Made by a program: the position numbers and the translations under genes. The notes below the pieces were generated by a model that was given only the letters and a program-made list of their open reading frames with translations, was not told the origin of the DNA and did no database searches. From Weissella thailandensis (GTDB taxonomy: Bacteria; Bacillota; Bacilli; Lactobacillales; Lactobacillaceae), in the NCBI RefSeq assembly GCF_005405465.1, contig NZ_BJEC01000009.1, positions 1 through 64,000 on the forward strand: a stretch of DNA of 64,000 nucleotides. The letters are read 5' to 3'. Of the stretch, positions 52,587 through 61,489 are shown one piece after another (position 1 is the stretch's first letter; each line of letters starts with the position of its first letter).

Positions 52587-54254
52587 TTAATTTAATCCAG
52601 TAATATGACCATCACTATCAATATCTATATCAAGAGCTGCTGGATGCTTAGGTAATCCCGGCATCGTTAATATTGACCCAGTCAACGCAACTAAGAAACC
52701 AGCGCCTAATTTAGGCATAAATTCACGAATATGAATATCAAAGTCTGTCGGTGCCCCAAATCGTTTGGCATCATCTGTCAATGAATTTTGAGTTTTAGCC
52801 ATAATGATGGGCAATTTATCCCATCCGTATTTCTTAAAAGTAGCTAGCTGTTTTTCAGCCTTAGCAGATAATACCGCTTTATGACCACCATATATTTCTT
52901 GGACAATATGATTAATTTTTACCAATGCATCATCTTCTGGTTGATAAAGTGGTTTAAAATCCTGATAATTAGCTCGCTCGGTCGCCTGGACAACACCAGT
53001 AGCTAGTTCTTGAGCGCCTGAACCACCCTGTCCCCACACATTTGCAACATAAGCATCAACACCAAAGCTTTTCGCATAGTCACTGACTAGAGCAAGTTCC
53101 TCGGCTGTATCATGTGTAAATTTGTTAATCGCAACAACCACAGGCACACCATAGCGTTTCATACTTTTTAAATGCTGGCCTAAATTGCCAAGGCCTTGCT
53201 TTAAAGCCGTCAAATTAGGTTTTGTTAAATGTTGTTTGTTCTCCCCACCATGCATTTTTAATGCACGCACAGTTGCAACAACCACAATTGTATCTGGTAC
53301 CTTTCCTAACAAAGGTGTTTTAAAGTCAAGAAACTTTTCACCACCTAAATCGGCTCCAAAACCAGCTTCCGTGACGGTATAATCAGATAATTGTAAGGCC
53401 GTTTTAGTGGCTAAAATTGAATTAGTTCCTTGTGCAATATTGGCAAATGGACCACCATGAATAAGTGCTGGCGTATGTGCCAATGTTTGCACCAGATTAG
53501 GTTTAATAGCATCCTTCAATAACGTCGTAATTGCACCCTCTACACCTAAATCGGCTACCGTTACTGGTTCTTTATCATAAGTATAACCAATCACAATCCT
53601 TGAAATACGTTGCTTCATACCGTCCAAATCATGTGACAATGTTAAAATGGCCATTAGCTCAGAAGCTACTGTAATATCAAACCCATCTTCACGGGGGATT
53701 CCCGATGTCGGACCACCAAGGCCGATCGTGACGTGCCGTAATGCGCGATCGTTAACGTCTAAAGCTCGTTTCCACAAAATACGACGTGAATCAAGGTGCA
53801 GCGGATTTCCTTGATATAGACTATTATCGATCAAAGCAGCCAAGGTATTATGGGCACTAGTCAATGCATGAAAATCACCAGTAAAATGCATGTTTATATC
53901 CGCCATTGGGATAACCTGTGAATAACCACCACCAGTTGCACCACCTTTTAGGCCCATCACTGGTCCCAAAGAAGGTTCACGCAGCGCCACCATCGTTTTA
54001 CGCTTTTGCTGCATCAACGCATCAGCTAAGCCGACTGTAACCGTTGACTTACCTTCCCCTGCTGGTGTCGGATTGATTGACGTCACTAAAATTAACTTTC
54101 CTAGCTTATTCTGCTGTGTTGATTCGCTCAGCTGAACTTTTGCCTTATCACGACCATATGGCTCCCACTCATCGGCACTTAAACCAACTTGATCAACTAT
54201 TTTTTCAATTGGCCAAATATCTGCAGACTGTGCAATCTCAATATCTGTTTTCAT
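52587..54254 (-). CDS. fhs: Formate-tetrahydrofolate ligase
   Basis: Makes 10-formyl-THF from formate, THF and ATP, supplying purine synthesis and Met-tRNA formylation. The P-loop [52 protein letters not shown] and [14 protein letters not shown] are diagnostic. 555 residues from ATG 54254; a GTG at 54258-54260 would add two and has AGAGG at five bases, so either start is possible. Convergent with the PAP2-like gene. Confidence 0.95.
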   Translation of the reverse strand: MKTDIEIAQSADIWPIEKIVDQVGLSADEWEPYGRDKAKVQLSESTQQNKLGKLILVTSINPTPAGEGKSTVTVGLADALMQQKRKTMVALREPSLGPVMGLKGGATGGGYSQVIPMADINMHFTGDFHALTSAHNTLAALIDNSLYQGNPLHLDSRRILWKRALDVNDRALRHVTIGLGGPTSGIPREDGFDITVASELMAILTLSHDLDGMKQRISRIVIGYTYDKEPVTVADLGVEGAITTLLKDAIKPNLVQTLAHTPALIHGGPFANIAQGTNSILATKTALQLSDYTVTEAGFGADLGGEKFLDFKTPLLGKVPDTIVVVATVRALKMHGGENKQHLTKPNLTALKQGLGNLGQHLKSMKRYGVPVVVAINKFTHDTAEELALVSDYAKSFGVDAYVANVWGQGGSGAQELATGVVQATERANYQDFKPLYQPEDDALVKINHIVQEIYGGHKAVLSAKAEKQLATFKKYGWDKLPIIMAKTQNSLTDDAKRFGAPTDFDIHIREFMPKLGAGFLVALTGSILTMPGLPKHPAALDIDIDSDGHITGLN

Positions 54255-54298
54255 CCCCACTATTACCTCTTTATATACTCAATATCATGTATCTATAA

Positions 54299-54307
54299 TT
54301 TATACCA
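54299..54307 (-). promoter_or_regulatory. fhs promoter (extended -10)
   Basis: Minus-strand TGGTATAAA (TG-N-TATAAA) lies 44 bases before fhs. The rest of the 284-base gap to the ABC genes holds their terminator and nothing else recognisable. Confidence 0.55.
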
Positions 54308-54438
54308 CTTAGTCTACTTGCTATTTCATATAATCTCAATACCTATTTTGATAAGCATCACCTGCTGATTATAGTTTAAAAACATCAGTGCCGATTATAT
54401 CGTGGAACAGAAATTAATTAGAAACTTGTCAGACAAAC

Positions 54439-54483
54439 TAAAAAGCCACTAATCTACCAATGTAACTTGATTAGATTAGTGAC
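54439..54483 (-). terminator. Terminator of the amino-acid ABC operon
   Basis: Minus-strand GTCACTAATCTA/TAGATTAGTGGC, 12 bp with one wobble and a 15-base loop, followed by TTTTT. Confidence 0.85.
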
Positions 54484-54538
54484 TCCGATGAATATTTATA
54501 AGAGATTACAACTAGCTTAACTCACTAGCAACTAACTT

Positions 54539-55372
54539 TTACTTGTTATCAGTACCAAAATACTTTTGTGATATTTTATCGATTGTACCATCCTTTTTGG
54601 CTTCAGCAAGGGCATCATTAACTTTGTTACGTAGTGTCACATCACCCTTACGCATACCAACACCGTAGGCATCAGTACCAAAATTAGTCTGAATCGTCTT
54701 AAATGCCTCTGGGTCCTTCTCATGCGCGATATAATATCCGGCATAATCAGCATCAATTAACACCGCATTCAAACGACCTACTTGCAAATCATTCAGAGCC
54801 TTATCAAAAGTATCATATTGCTGTGCATCAGAACCAACTGTCTTTCGTAAGCTATTCCCTTGCTCGTTATAAGTCAATAATCCAGATGATCCGGTTTGCG
54901 CACCCAAACGCTTACCTTTTAGGTCATTTAACTTATTAATTTGTTGGTTCTTCATCGTAACAATAACCTGTTGATCATGGTGATATGAATCTGAGAAAGC
55001 AACCTTCTTCTTACGATCAGCATTTTTAGTATAGCCATTCCAAATCATATCAATATGACCAGTTTTTAATTCGGTTTCTTTCATTGACCAATCAATTGTC
55101 TGAAAATCAGCCTTTAGTCCCATTTTCTTCAAAGTTGCTCGGGCTAATTCAACATCGTAACCAACGAGATCACCCTGGGCATTACGGAACCCCATGGGAA
55201 CAAATGTATCATCAACACCCACAACAACGGTTTTATCAGCCGTTACTTGTCGCCAAGTATCTTGGCTATGAACGGTACGGTACCAAAAGAAACCACCAAT
55301 TAAAGCTAAAACAATAATAACAATACCGTTACCGATAATTTGTCGCCGCCAATTAATTTTAGATTTAATCAT
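54539..55372 (-). CDS. Amino-acid ABC transporter substrate-binding protein (probably histidine)
   Basis: 277 residues of the SBP_bac_3 family. An N-terminal hydrophobic helix (IGNGIVIIVLALIGGFFWY, about 13-31) with no lipobox Cys suggests an uncleaved membrane anchor. The binding domain has VVVGVDDTFVPMGF, GYDVELARATLKKMG, DMIWNGYTKNADRKK and LIDADYAGYY. Its ATG overlaps the ATPase stop by four bases (ATGA) with AGGAGG upstream. The T-box before the operon gives the likely substrate as histidine; the predicted hisXYZ systems of Firmicutes have the same make-up. Confidence 0.85.
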   Translation of the reverse strand: MIKSKINWRRQIIGNGIVIIVLALIGGFFWYRTVHSQDTWRQVTADKTVVVGVDDTFVPMGFRNAQGDLVGYDVELARATLKKMGLKADFQTIDWSMKETELKTGHIDMIWNGYTKNADRKKKVAFSDSYHHDQQVIVTMKNQQINKLNDLKGKRLGAQTGSSGLLTYNEQGNSLRKTVGSDAQQYDTFDKALNDLQVGRLNAVLIDADYAGYYIAHEKDPEAFKTIQTNFGTDAYGVGMRKGDVTLRNKVNDALAEAKKDGTIDKISQKYFGTDNK

Positions 55373-56019
55373 AGGCTACCTCCTCGTGAAACATCAGTAC
55401 CGAAATCAAACGTCTGATCTGCAACTGCTTGTGCAAATGGCAAATCGTGGGTAACAATTAATTGCGTCACCCCTTGTTCTTTCAAATGCTGAATCACCTT
55501 AATTACTCGGTCAGTTGAACCCGCATCTAATCCTGATGTTGGTTCATCATAAGCCAAGATTCCTGGTTTCATTGCTAACGCACGGGCGATCGCCACACGT
55601 TGTTTTTGACCACCTGATAATTGAAATGGATATTGATTGGTTTGTTCTGTTAAACCTAAATTATTTAATAATTCTTCTGCATTAGCATTTGCCTCGTTTT
55701 TGGTCATCTTCTTAACAAGTTGCGGTGCCAATATAATATTTTCTTTAACAGTGTATTGTGGGAATAGGTTAAAATCTTGGAAAATAACACCAACTTCTGC
55801 ACCTTGACGATCACCAGAAATATTTAATGGTTCATTATTTAAAATCAATTCACCACGATCAGCCGGTAATAGGCCAGCCAAAATACGTAAAAAGGTTGTC
55901 TTACCAATACCAGATGGTCCCACAATACTTAATACTTCCCCATCATTTATCGTTAAATCCATATCTTTAAAAATTACACGTTCATCAAAAGCTTTGGCTA
56001 AATTTTTAATTTCTAACAT
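55369..56019 (-). CDS. Amino-acid ABC transporter ATP-binding protein
   Basis: 216 residues of the polar amino-acid importer ATPase group. Walker A is GPSGIGKTTFLR, Q-loop IFQDFNLFP, signature LSGGQKQRVAIARAL, Walker B ILAYDEPTSGLD, H-loop VTHDLPFA. Slightly shorter than the usual 240. AAGGGGGG precedes the ATG. It lies 13 bases after the permease gene and overlaps the binding-protein gene by four. Confidence 0.92.
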   Translation of the reverse strand: MLEIKNLAKAFDERVIFKDMDLTINDGEVLSIVGPSGIGKTTFLRILAGLLPADRGELILNNEPLNISGDRQGAEVGVIFQDFNLFPQYTVKENIILAPQLVKKMTKNEANANAEELLNNLGLTEQTNQYPFQLSGGQKQRVAIARALAMKPGILAYDEPTSGLDAGSTDRVIKVIQHLKEQGVTQLIVTHDLPFAQAVADQTFDFGTDVSRGGSL

Positions 56020-56032
56020 AATACTTCCCCCC

Positions 56033-56677
56033 TTAACGATAATAGTTCATTTTGCTTTCCATCCGGCGCTGAACAATTGTTGCAATAGCAATTAACACTA
56101 AGTAAACCAACCCTACCAGCAAATATGGAACTAGTGTCACATCTCGAGAAGCCGCAATGTTTCCCGCACGCATCAGATCACCTAGTCCAATAACATAAAC
56201 TAATGATGAATCCTTAACCAAATTAACCACTTCGTTCCCAACTGATGGCATCACAATTTTTAATACTTGTGGCAAAACGATTTTACGCATCGTTTGCAAC
56301 TTACTTAAGCCCAATACTTTCGCACCATCATATTGCCCATCAGGGATACTCTGAATACCACCACGGAATATTTCAGCAAAATAAGCCGTATAATTTAGAA
56401 TAAAAGTTACCACTGCCGCTTCAAAACGTGGCAAAGTCATAATATTCGCTAGACTTAAGCCATAGTAAACGAAGACAATTTGTAGTAACAAAGGGGTACC
56501 ACGCATTATCCATACATACGCGTTCATAACCCATTTCAACAAATAAATATCTGAACGCAATGCTAACGATACTAAAATTCCTAAGGGTACCGAACCAACT
56601 AAGGTTAGGACAAACACACCCAAAGTCATTTTTAGACCACCTAGTATACTTGGTAAAATCTGTACAATATAGTCCAT
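56033..56677 (-). CDS. Amino-acid ABC transporter permease
   Basis: 214 residues, five or six helices, His/Glu/Gln/Arg-opine permease group. The EAA loop that docks the ATPase is GGIQSIPDGQYDGAKVLGLS followed by MRKIVLPQ. A longer frame to 56716 would begin inside the T-box terminator and is rejected; ATG 56677 has AAGGAG seven bases upstream. First gene of the operon. Confidence 0.92.
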   Translation of the reverse strand: MDYIVQILPSILGGLKMTLGVFVLTLVGSVPLGILVSLALRSDIYLLKWVMNAYVWIMRGTPLLLQIVFVYYGLSLANIMTLPRFEAAVVTFILNYTAYFAEIFRGGIQSIPDGQYDGAKVLGLSKLQTMRKIVLPQVLKIVMPSVGNEVVNLVKDSSLVYVIGLGDLMRAGNIAASRDVTLVPYLLVGLVYLVLIAIATIVQRRMESKMNYYR

Positions 56678-56697
56678 ACGCAATCTCCTTAATAAAT

Positions 56698-56970
56698 AAA
56701 AAAAGCCCTCAAGCAATCATACGGATTGCTTGAGGACGATTACTCGTGGTTCCACCTCAGTTTAATTAACCATTACTGGCCAATACTCTAATACCATTGA
56801 TATCAAATGGTATTCATGGATAACATCATGACACGGGAACGATTAGGCTCCGATAATCTTGGGTGTGGTTCATCTAGTACCTTGGTTACTTTTCAGCTTC
56901 AGCGTAACTCTCTTTAACAAGATAACAAGACTACTCGTCCAATCAAATCTTTCTATAAATAACTGTTTAC
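56698..56970 (-). promoter_or_regulatory. T-box riboswitch of the amino-acid ABC operon (specifier CAC, His)
   Basis: Minus strand: loop-E AGTA in GGACGAGTAGTC, AGAGAG bulge, then GATGAAC-CAC-ACCC with the specifier CAC (His) at 56865-56867; T-box GAGGTGGAACCACG (56745-56758); terminator CCTCAAGCAATC/GATTGCTTGAGG (12 bp, 56707-56735) followed by T. The variable T-box base is A, which would pair with U73, whereas bacterial tRNA-His normally has C73, so the histidine reading carries a caveat. Confidence 0.88.
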
Positions 56971-56973
56971 AAT

Positions 56974-57002
56974 AATATAGTTTAAAACCAACCATAAGTC
57001 AA
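56974..57002 (-). promoter_or_regulatory. Promoter of the T-box ABC operon
   Basis: Minus strand -35 TTGACT (56997-57002), 17-base spacer, -10 TATATT (56974-56979), directly after mreD. Confidence 0.7.
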
Positions 57003-57004
57003 TC

Positions 57005-57625
57005 TTATTTTGACATATTTCTTTGTGATCGCGAATCTAAGACTAAACGGCCATTCAAATCACGGGGTGTGACATCGTAAGATGAGATGTCTGGTTTTTT
57101 CGTAGCATTATATAAATAAATAACTAATTCATACACAACGATAAGTAAAACCAAATTAATAATGATAGTTGGGAACAAATGAAACATAATAAAGTTAGGA
57201 ATGTTTAAGTTCACCAAACTGATAATACCAAATGCCGCATAATCATATGCCATGTAGGCCGTCAATGTCACAAACCAAACAGCTAACGATGACGAAAAAC
57301 TATAAGATAGATATCTCTGAATGAACTCTGCTAATTTAAGCATCAGCAAAAAGCCGATAATAGCTGGACCAACTATCCCCGTATAAAAAATATCAACAAG
57401 CATACCTGCAAAGAAAGCAATCGTGTATAACCACTTGCGTTTAATTTGTTGTGCATGTCCAGTCATAACGGGCATTATCACAAGAATAAGCGATAACATA
57501 GGACTTGCCGACATTGGTTGTTTAAATAGTAATGGTGCCAAATATAATGATATCCCACCGTCAAGCATCACGGCGATGATAACTAAAATAAAATGAACCC
57601 ATGTGGTACTTATATATTTCAGCAT
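57005..57625 (-). CDS. mreD: Rod-shape determining protein MreD
   Basis: 206 residues with five or six hydrophobic segments (FILVIIAVMLDGGISLYLAP, FFAGMLVDIFYTGIVGPAII, IIINLVLLIVVYELVIYLYN). The pattern with FFAGMLVDIFY is typical of MreD. It has its own promoter (57666-57695) and lies 839 bases from mreC, with an inverted carbonic-anhydrase gene between. MreD with MreC links MreB to wall synthesis enzymes. GGAG lies eight bases before the ATG. Confidence 0.85.
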   Translation of the reverse strand: MLKYISTTWVHFILVIIAVMLDGGISLYLAPLLFKQPMSASPMLSLILVIMPVMTGHAQQIKRKWLYTIAFFAGMLVDIFYTGIVGPAIIGFLLMLKLAEFIQRYLSYSFSSSLAVWFVTLTAYMAYDYAAFGIISLVNLNIPNFIMFHLFPTIIINLVLLIVVYELVIYLYNATKKPDISSYDVTPRDLNGRLVLDSRSQRNMSK

Positions 57626-57665
57626 AATTATTCTCCATAATTGTTACAAAATTGGTAACTACATT

Positions 57666-57695
57666 ATAGTAGCCTGATTTTCACTATCTCGTCAA
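57666..57695 (-). promoter_or_regulatory. mreD promoter
   Basis: Minus strand -35 TTGACG (57690-57695), 18-base spacer, -10 TACTAT (57666-57671), about 40 bases before mreD. It shows that mreD is transcribed apart from mreBC. Confidence 0.6.
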
Positions 57696-57776
57696 CCAAT
57701 TTACATCAAAAAAATCCTGTAATAAAACATATTAGACTGCTACACTTAAATGAGTAGGTTAATAAGGAGAAATAGC

Positions 57777-58403
57777 ATGCAAAAATTAGATTACTCAGCA
57801 CAAGACAAATGGCCCCGTACTTCAGGTAATATGCAGTCACCAATCGCATTATCTGACGATTTAGCAATTAAAAATGATTTTCAAACATCATTATCTTTTG
57901 ACTATAATCATATAGCTAATTATGTTCGCGACACTGGTGCAGGCATTGAAGTTGGTTTAAAAGGACATGCCCAATTAGGAAATCGTCCCTTTACGTTGAA
58001 ACAATTCCACATTCATACGCCTAGTGAACATACAATAAACAAACAAGCATATGATGCTGAAATTCATTTCGTGCATGAAGCCAGTGATGGTCGTCTTGCT
58101 GTTGTTGCAGCAATGGTTGAGGCCGGTCATAAATCTGCAACTTATGAAGCCGTCTTACAACACATAAATGAAACAACGGACTTTAACATACCAGTAAATG
58201 ATGTTATGCCTGAAAGCAAAGAATATTATCACTATATTGGTTCATTGACGACACCACCCCTAACTGAAAATGTTGAATGGTATGTATTAAAAACACCAGT
58301 TACTCTCTCACAGGAACAAATCACTCACTTAATGACCTTCTATAGCCATAACAACCGTGATTTACAAGCACGAAACGAACGTCCCATCGTTTCGTCAAAT
58401 TAA
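57777..58403 (+). CDS. Alpha-class carbonic anhydrase
   Basis: Hydrates CO2 to bicarbonate. The zinc site of the alpha class is complete: FHIHTPSEH gives His78 and His80, and AEIHFVH gives His97; Glu84 stands in the gatekeeper position and SLTTPPLTENVEW is the substrate-pocket signature. 208 residues from ATG 57777, which has AAGGAG seven bases upstream; the frame to 57750 has none. There is no signal peptide, whereas most bacterial alpha enzymes are exported. It is inverted between mreD and mreC and shares a terminator with mreC. Confidence 0.92.
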   Translation: MQKLDYSAQDKWPRTSGNMQSPIALSDDLAIKNDFQTSLSFDYNHIANYVRDTGAGIEVGLKGHAQLGNRPFTLKQFHIHTPSEHTINKQAYDAEIHFVHEASDGRLAVVAAMVEAGHKSATYEAVLQHINETTDFNIPVNDVMPESKEYYHYIGSLTTPPLTENVEWYVLKTPVTLSQEQITHLMTFYSHNNRDLQARNERPIVSSN

Positions 58404-58424
58404 ACACATATTAATATATATAAT

Positions 58425-58456
58425 AAAAAGCTGAGGCGTGACGCCTCAGCTTTTTT
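58425..58456. terminator. Shared terminator of carbonic anhydrase and mreC
   Basis: AAAAAGCTGAGGCG/CGCCTCAGCTTTTT, 14-bp perfect stem with TGA loop, A and T flanks on both sides, between convergent genes. Confidence 0.95.
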
Positions 58457-58463
58457 ACATTAT

Positions 58464-59309
58464 TTAAGGAATAGCAACACTAACAACAGGAATATTATTG
58501 AAATCTGTTGCTGGTTTGATATAAATTTTCTTTGACAAACCGTAGTTATCACTACCAACCTTCTCAACTTTACCAACGTATAGTCCAGAAGGTGTGACAC
58601 CACCCAGACCACTGGTTGTTACTAAGTCGCCTTTTTTCACTGACACACTTGATGTAATCTGTCCCATCACAATGAGATTCTTAGATTGATTAAAACTAGT
58701 TACAATACCATCAACTGTCTCACCATCCCCATTTTGCACACGAATGGCAAATCGATCTGAACCTTGGCTATTGTCTGATAGCAACTCAACCTTTGCATTA
58801 GTTGTATTCACCTGAGTGATACGACCAATCAGGCCACCCGATCCCATAACAGATAGTCCCTTTTTCAAGCCAGCATTGGTTCCTTTGTCAATAATCAACT
58901 GTGTTTGCCAACTGTTTGGCGACCGTGAAGTAACAACCGCATTAACAACTTTATAATCTGTTAATGTATTACTGATTTTAAGTTGATCCTTCAAAGCACG
59001 ATTTTCTTGCTGTAATACCTGCAATTGCACCTTTGTCTGTGCTAAGTCATCGACCTTCTTAGTTAAACGTCCATTTTCTTGGTAGGTACTCATCAATTCA
59101 TCAATTGAATCAAACCCACCCTTAACCGCGCGTATTGGGGCATTCACAATATTAGAAGTCCAACCTGACACGTCAGAAATAACTCGAACCGGCAAAGAAG
59201 GTTCTTTTTCTGAATTGTGGGCACGTGCACCTAATGTAATGGCACCAATCGCCACAATAACAACTATGACACCAATCACTAGCCGACGTGATGTAAAGAT
59301 ATTCTTCAT
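58464..59309 (-). CDS. mreC: Rod-shape determining protein MreC
   Basis: 281 residues: one N-terminal membrane helix (LVIGVIVVIVAIGAITLGA), a coiled coil (KKVDDLAQTKVQLQVLQQEN) and the extracellular beta domain (VVTSRSPNSWQTQLIIDKG, GLIGRITQV, LVTTSGLGGVTPSGLYVG). ATG 59309 has AAAGG ten bases upstream; the ATG at 59318 has only one base of spacing. It lies downstream of mreB with a hairpin between. Confidence 0.93.
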   Translation of the reverse strand: MKNIFTSRRLVIGVIVVIVAIGAITLGARAHNSEKEPSLPVRVISDVSGWTSNIVNAPIRAVKGGFDSIDELMSTYQENGRLTKKVDDLAQTKVQLQVLQQENRALKDQLKISNTLTDYKVVNAVVTSRSPNSWQTQLIIDKGTNAGLKKGLSVMGSGGLIGRITQVNTTNAKVELLSDNSQGSDRFAIRVQNGDGETVDGIVTSFNQSKNLIVMGQITSSVSVKKGDLVTTSGLGGVTPSGLYVGKVEKVGSDNYGLSKKIYIKPATDFNNIPVVSVAIP

Positions 59310-59387
59310 CTCAAACATGCCTTTCGTTTATCTTGCTTCACCATACTACATGAGCTAATGCCTAACAATTCTAGTACATATGAATAA

Positions 59388-59412
59388 ACTACCCTGAAAA
59401 TAACGGGGTAGT
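59388..59412 (-). terminator. Hairpin between mreB and mreC
   Basis: Minus-strand ACTACCC/GGGTAGT (7 bp, 11-base loop) followed by TTTATT. A weak terminator that may let part of the mreB transcript through to mreC. Confidence 0.5.
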
Positions 59413-59433
59413 CATGACTTCACAAGTTTAGGC

Positions 59434-60438
59434 TTAATTATTTTTTAAAACATCAATCGACTTTAAAGCCTCACCAGTACCGATAACAACCGCATCCAAT
59501 GGTTCAGGTGCAACAAATACTGGTACCTTAGTTGCTTCAGCAATCACCTCATCTAGATGAGCTAATTGTGCGCCACCACCAGTGAGGACGATACCACGAT
59601 CAATGACATCAGCAGCAATTTCAGGAGACGTTTCTTCCAGTGTTTCCTTAATTGCAACAATCACCTCAGCGACCACATCTTTAATCGCATCAGCAACATC
59701 ACTTGCCTGAATCTCAATCGTCTTTGGTAATCCTGTTACCAAATCCCTTCCCCGGGCAGTAGTTCCTTCCATATCTTCAGCCGCCTCAACGTCAGCTGAA
59801 CCAATCGCCATCTTCAAACGTTCTGAGGTTTGTTCACCAATTAATACAGAATACTTCTGACGAACATACGTCATAATTGCTTCATCGATTTTGTCACCAG
59901 CCATTCTGATAGAACGTGATGAAACAATACCACCTAATGAAATGGTAGCGACGTCAGTCGTCCCACCACCTAAATCAACAACCATTGATCCAGTTGGTTC
60001 CATCACTGGTAAACCAGCACCAACAGCAGCTGCAAAAGGTTCTTCAATAACATATGCATCACGAGCTCCCGCTACACGAGCAGCATCAATAACAGCACGT
60101 CTTTCGACAGCCGTTACACCTGAAGGCACACCAATTGTAACGTAAGGCTTTGCGCCACGGCCACCTAAGGCTTTACCTAAATAATACTTCAACATAGCAA
60201 CCGTTGTCTCATAATCCGCAATGACACCGTCACGCATTGGACGAATAGCTGTAATAGATCCTGGCGTTCGTCCTAGCATCTCTTTAGCCGCTGTACCAAC
60301 TGCGACAACCTCATTGGTTTTTGTATTTCGAGCAACAACAGAAGGCTCACGAAGAATAATCCCCTTACCTTCAATGTATACTAATGTATTAGCTGTTCCT
60401 AAGTCTATTCCAACATTTCGAGTTCCAAATGAAAACAC
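59434..60438 (-). CDS. mreB: Actin-like cell-shape protein MreB
   Basis: Filament-forming actin homologue that guides lateral wall synthesis. [20 protein letters not shown] is phosphate-1, [18 protein letters not shown] phosphate-2, and [17 protein letters not shown] the adenosine region. 334 residues. The start is a GTG with AAGGGA seven bases upstream. Its presence suggests a rod or at least elongating cell, or the remnant set kept in ovoid relatives. Confidence 0.96.
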   Translation of the reverse strand: MFSFGTRNVGIDLGTANTLVYIEGKGIILREPSVVARNTKTNEVVAVGTAAKEMLGRTPGSITAIRPMRDGVIADYETTVAMLKYYLGKALGGRGAKPYVTIGVPSGVTAVERRAVIDAARVAGARDAYVIEEPFAAAVGAGLPVMEPTGSMVVDLGGGTTDVATISLGGIVSSRSIRMAGDKIDEAIMTYVRQKYSVLIGEQTSERLKMAIGSADVEAAEDMEGTTARGRDLVTGLPKTIEIQASDVADAIKDVVAEVIVAIKETLEETSPEIAADVIDRGIVLTGGGAQLAHLDEVIAEATKVPVFVAPEPLDAVVIGTGEALKSIDVLKNN

Positions 60439-60520
60439 AGCACTTTCCCTTTTCTTTTTATATTTTTGATAATTCTCACCATGTACTTAAAACGTACCAT
60501 GCAATTTCTTACTAAGTTTA

Positions 60521-60955
60521 TCACATGTTGTCGACCTTAGTCCATAAATCGATTAGTGTTTCTAACGCAACTTTGGGTAATAAATCTTCCGTTCGATAGC
60601 TACGATAACCTTTGATTGAAATGATCATAAAATCTAAAAAATGGACCTGCATGATTTGGCTACACATCGCCATTTGTGACATTGCCAGACTGTCAGCAGC
60701 TGACGCTTTTAAATTACCACTAGGATGATTATGACACAAAATAAAACCATAAGCATTCGTTGCAACTAAATGGCGAAAAACATCGCGCGGATGGATATTC
60801 ACACTATCTAAAGTTCCTAACGCTACTTGCCAGACATCAATAATCGTCATTTGAGTCGTCACCGCCACTACCCAACAAGCTTCTTGTGGTGAATTTGCAT
60901 AACGTTGTACTAATAAGTCGCCTAACTGCCTCACTGATGTAATTTTAATCGTCAT
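60521..60955 (-). CDS. radC: RadC-type JAB/MPN-domain protein (short form)
   Basis: 144 residues, only the JAB domain. The metal site is complete: Glu25, then HNHPSG with His75 and His77, Ser79 and Asp88. The N-terminal helix-hairpin-helix region of normal RadC (about 220 residues) is absent. RadC commonly precedes mreB in Firmicutes, as here. Despite its name a repair role is not established; the fold is that of a metalloprotease or deubiquitinase-like hydrolase. GGAGG precedes the ATG. Confidence 0.88.
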   Translation of the reverse strand: MTIKITSVRQLGDLLVQRYANSPQEACWVVAVTTQMTIIDVWQVALGTLDSVNIHPRDVFRHLVATNAYGFILCHNHPSGNLKASAADSLAMSQMAMCSQIMQVHFLDFMIISIKGYRSYRTEDLLPKVALETLIDLWTKVDNM

Positions 60956-61021
60956 AGATTGACCTCCAATAACAAAGACGTTAAATCTACGACTTTTGTC
61001 GTCACTGTTTTAATTCTAGGC

Positions 61022-61027
61022 GTATAA
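61022..61027 (+). promoter_or_regulatory. -10 of the VOC-protein gene
   Basis: TATAAT, 40 bases before the ATG. The -35 is poor at any normal spacing. Confidence 0.5.
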
Positions 61028-61066
61028 TGGGTAGTTGAGAAATTAAAAGACATTGAGGTATAACAA

Positions 61067-61411
61067 ATGCGAGTTAGAAAATTCAGTCCATTACAAATTC
61101 CAGCAAAAATCGTCCCTAACACGGTGCGATTTTATCGTGAGGTATTTGACCTACCAACTGAATTTGGTATCAACGAATCACGGCATTTATTTTTTGATCA
61201 AAAAGCTATTGTATTTAACGAAGATCCAGATGCCGACCCAATTACTGTTCAAGTTGTCGTGCGTGACCATCGTGAGGCCGTAGAAAACCACTTCATTAAC
61301 TATGAAGTGAAAGAAAGCAAACCTGCCACGGAAAGTGATGATGGCCGTCATGTTATTTTTTATCTTGATGATATTGATGGTAATCATATTGAAGTTATTG
61401 CGAATAAATAA
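61067..61411 (+). CDS. Small VOC (glyoxalase/bleomycin-resistance fold) family protein
   Basis: 114 residues. NTVRFYREVFDLPTEFG and FYLDDIDGNHIEVIANK are the two halves of the betaalphabetabetabeta module. Metal ligands: a Glu before the C-terminus (EVI) is present; the matching N-terminal His is not evident (SPLQIPAKI). So metal binding is uncertain. GAGG lies eight bases before the ATG. Divergent from radC and convergent with the HTH regulator; they share a terminator. Substrate unknown. Confidence 0.7.
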   Translation: MRVRKFSPLQIPAKIVPNTVRFYREVFDLPTEFGINESRHLFFDQKAIVFNEDPDADPITVQVVVRDHREAVENHFINYEVKESKPATESDDGRHVIFYLDDIDGNHIEVIANK

Positions 61412-61441
61412 TCCACTCACTTCAAGATAATAAAAACATAA

Positions 61442-61484
61442 TTAAAAGCCGAAACTCTTTTTACATAAGAGTTTCGGCTTTTAA
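61442..61484. terminator. Shared terminator of the VOC gene and HTH regulator
   Basis: TTAAAAGCCGAAACTCTT/AAGAGTTTCGGCTTTTAA, a perfect 18-bp stem with a 7-base loop. Confidence 0.95.
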
Positions 61485-61489
61485 TTAGC

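Noticed and set aside
61053-61283. Plus-strand frame overlapping the VOC gene
   Set aside because: Out of frame with the VOC gene, which has the GAGG site and recognisable motifs.
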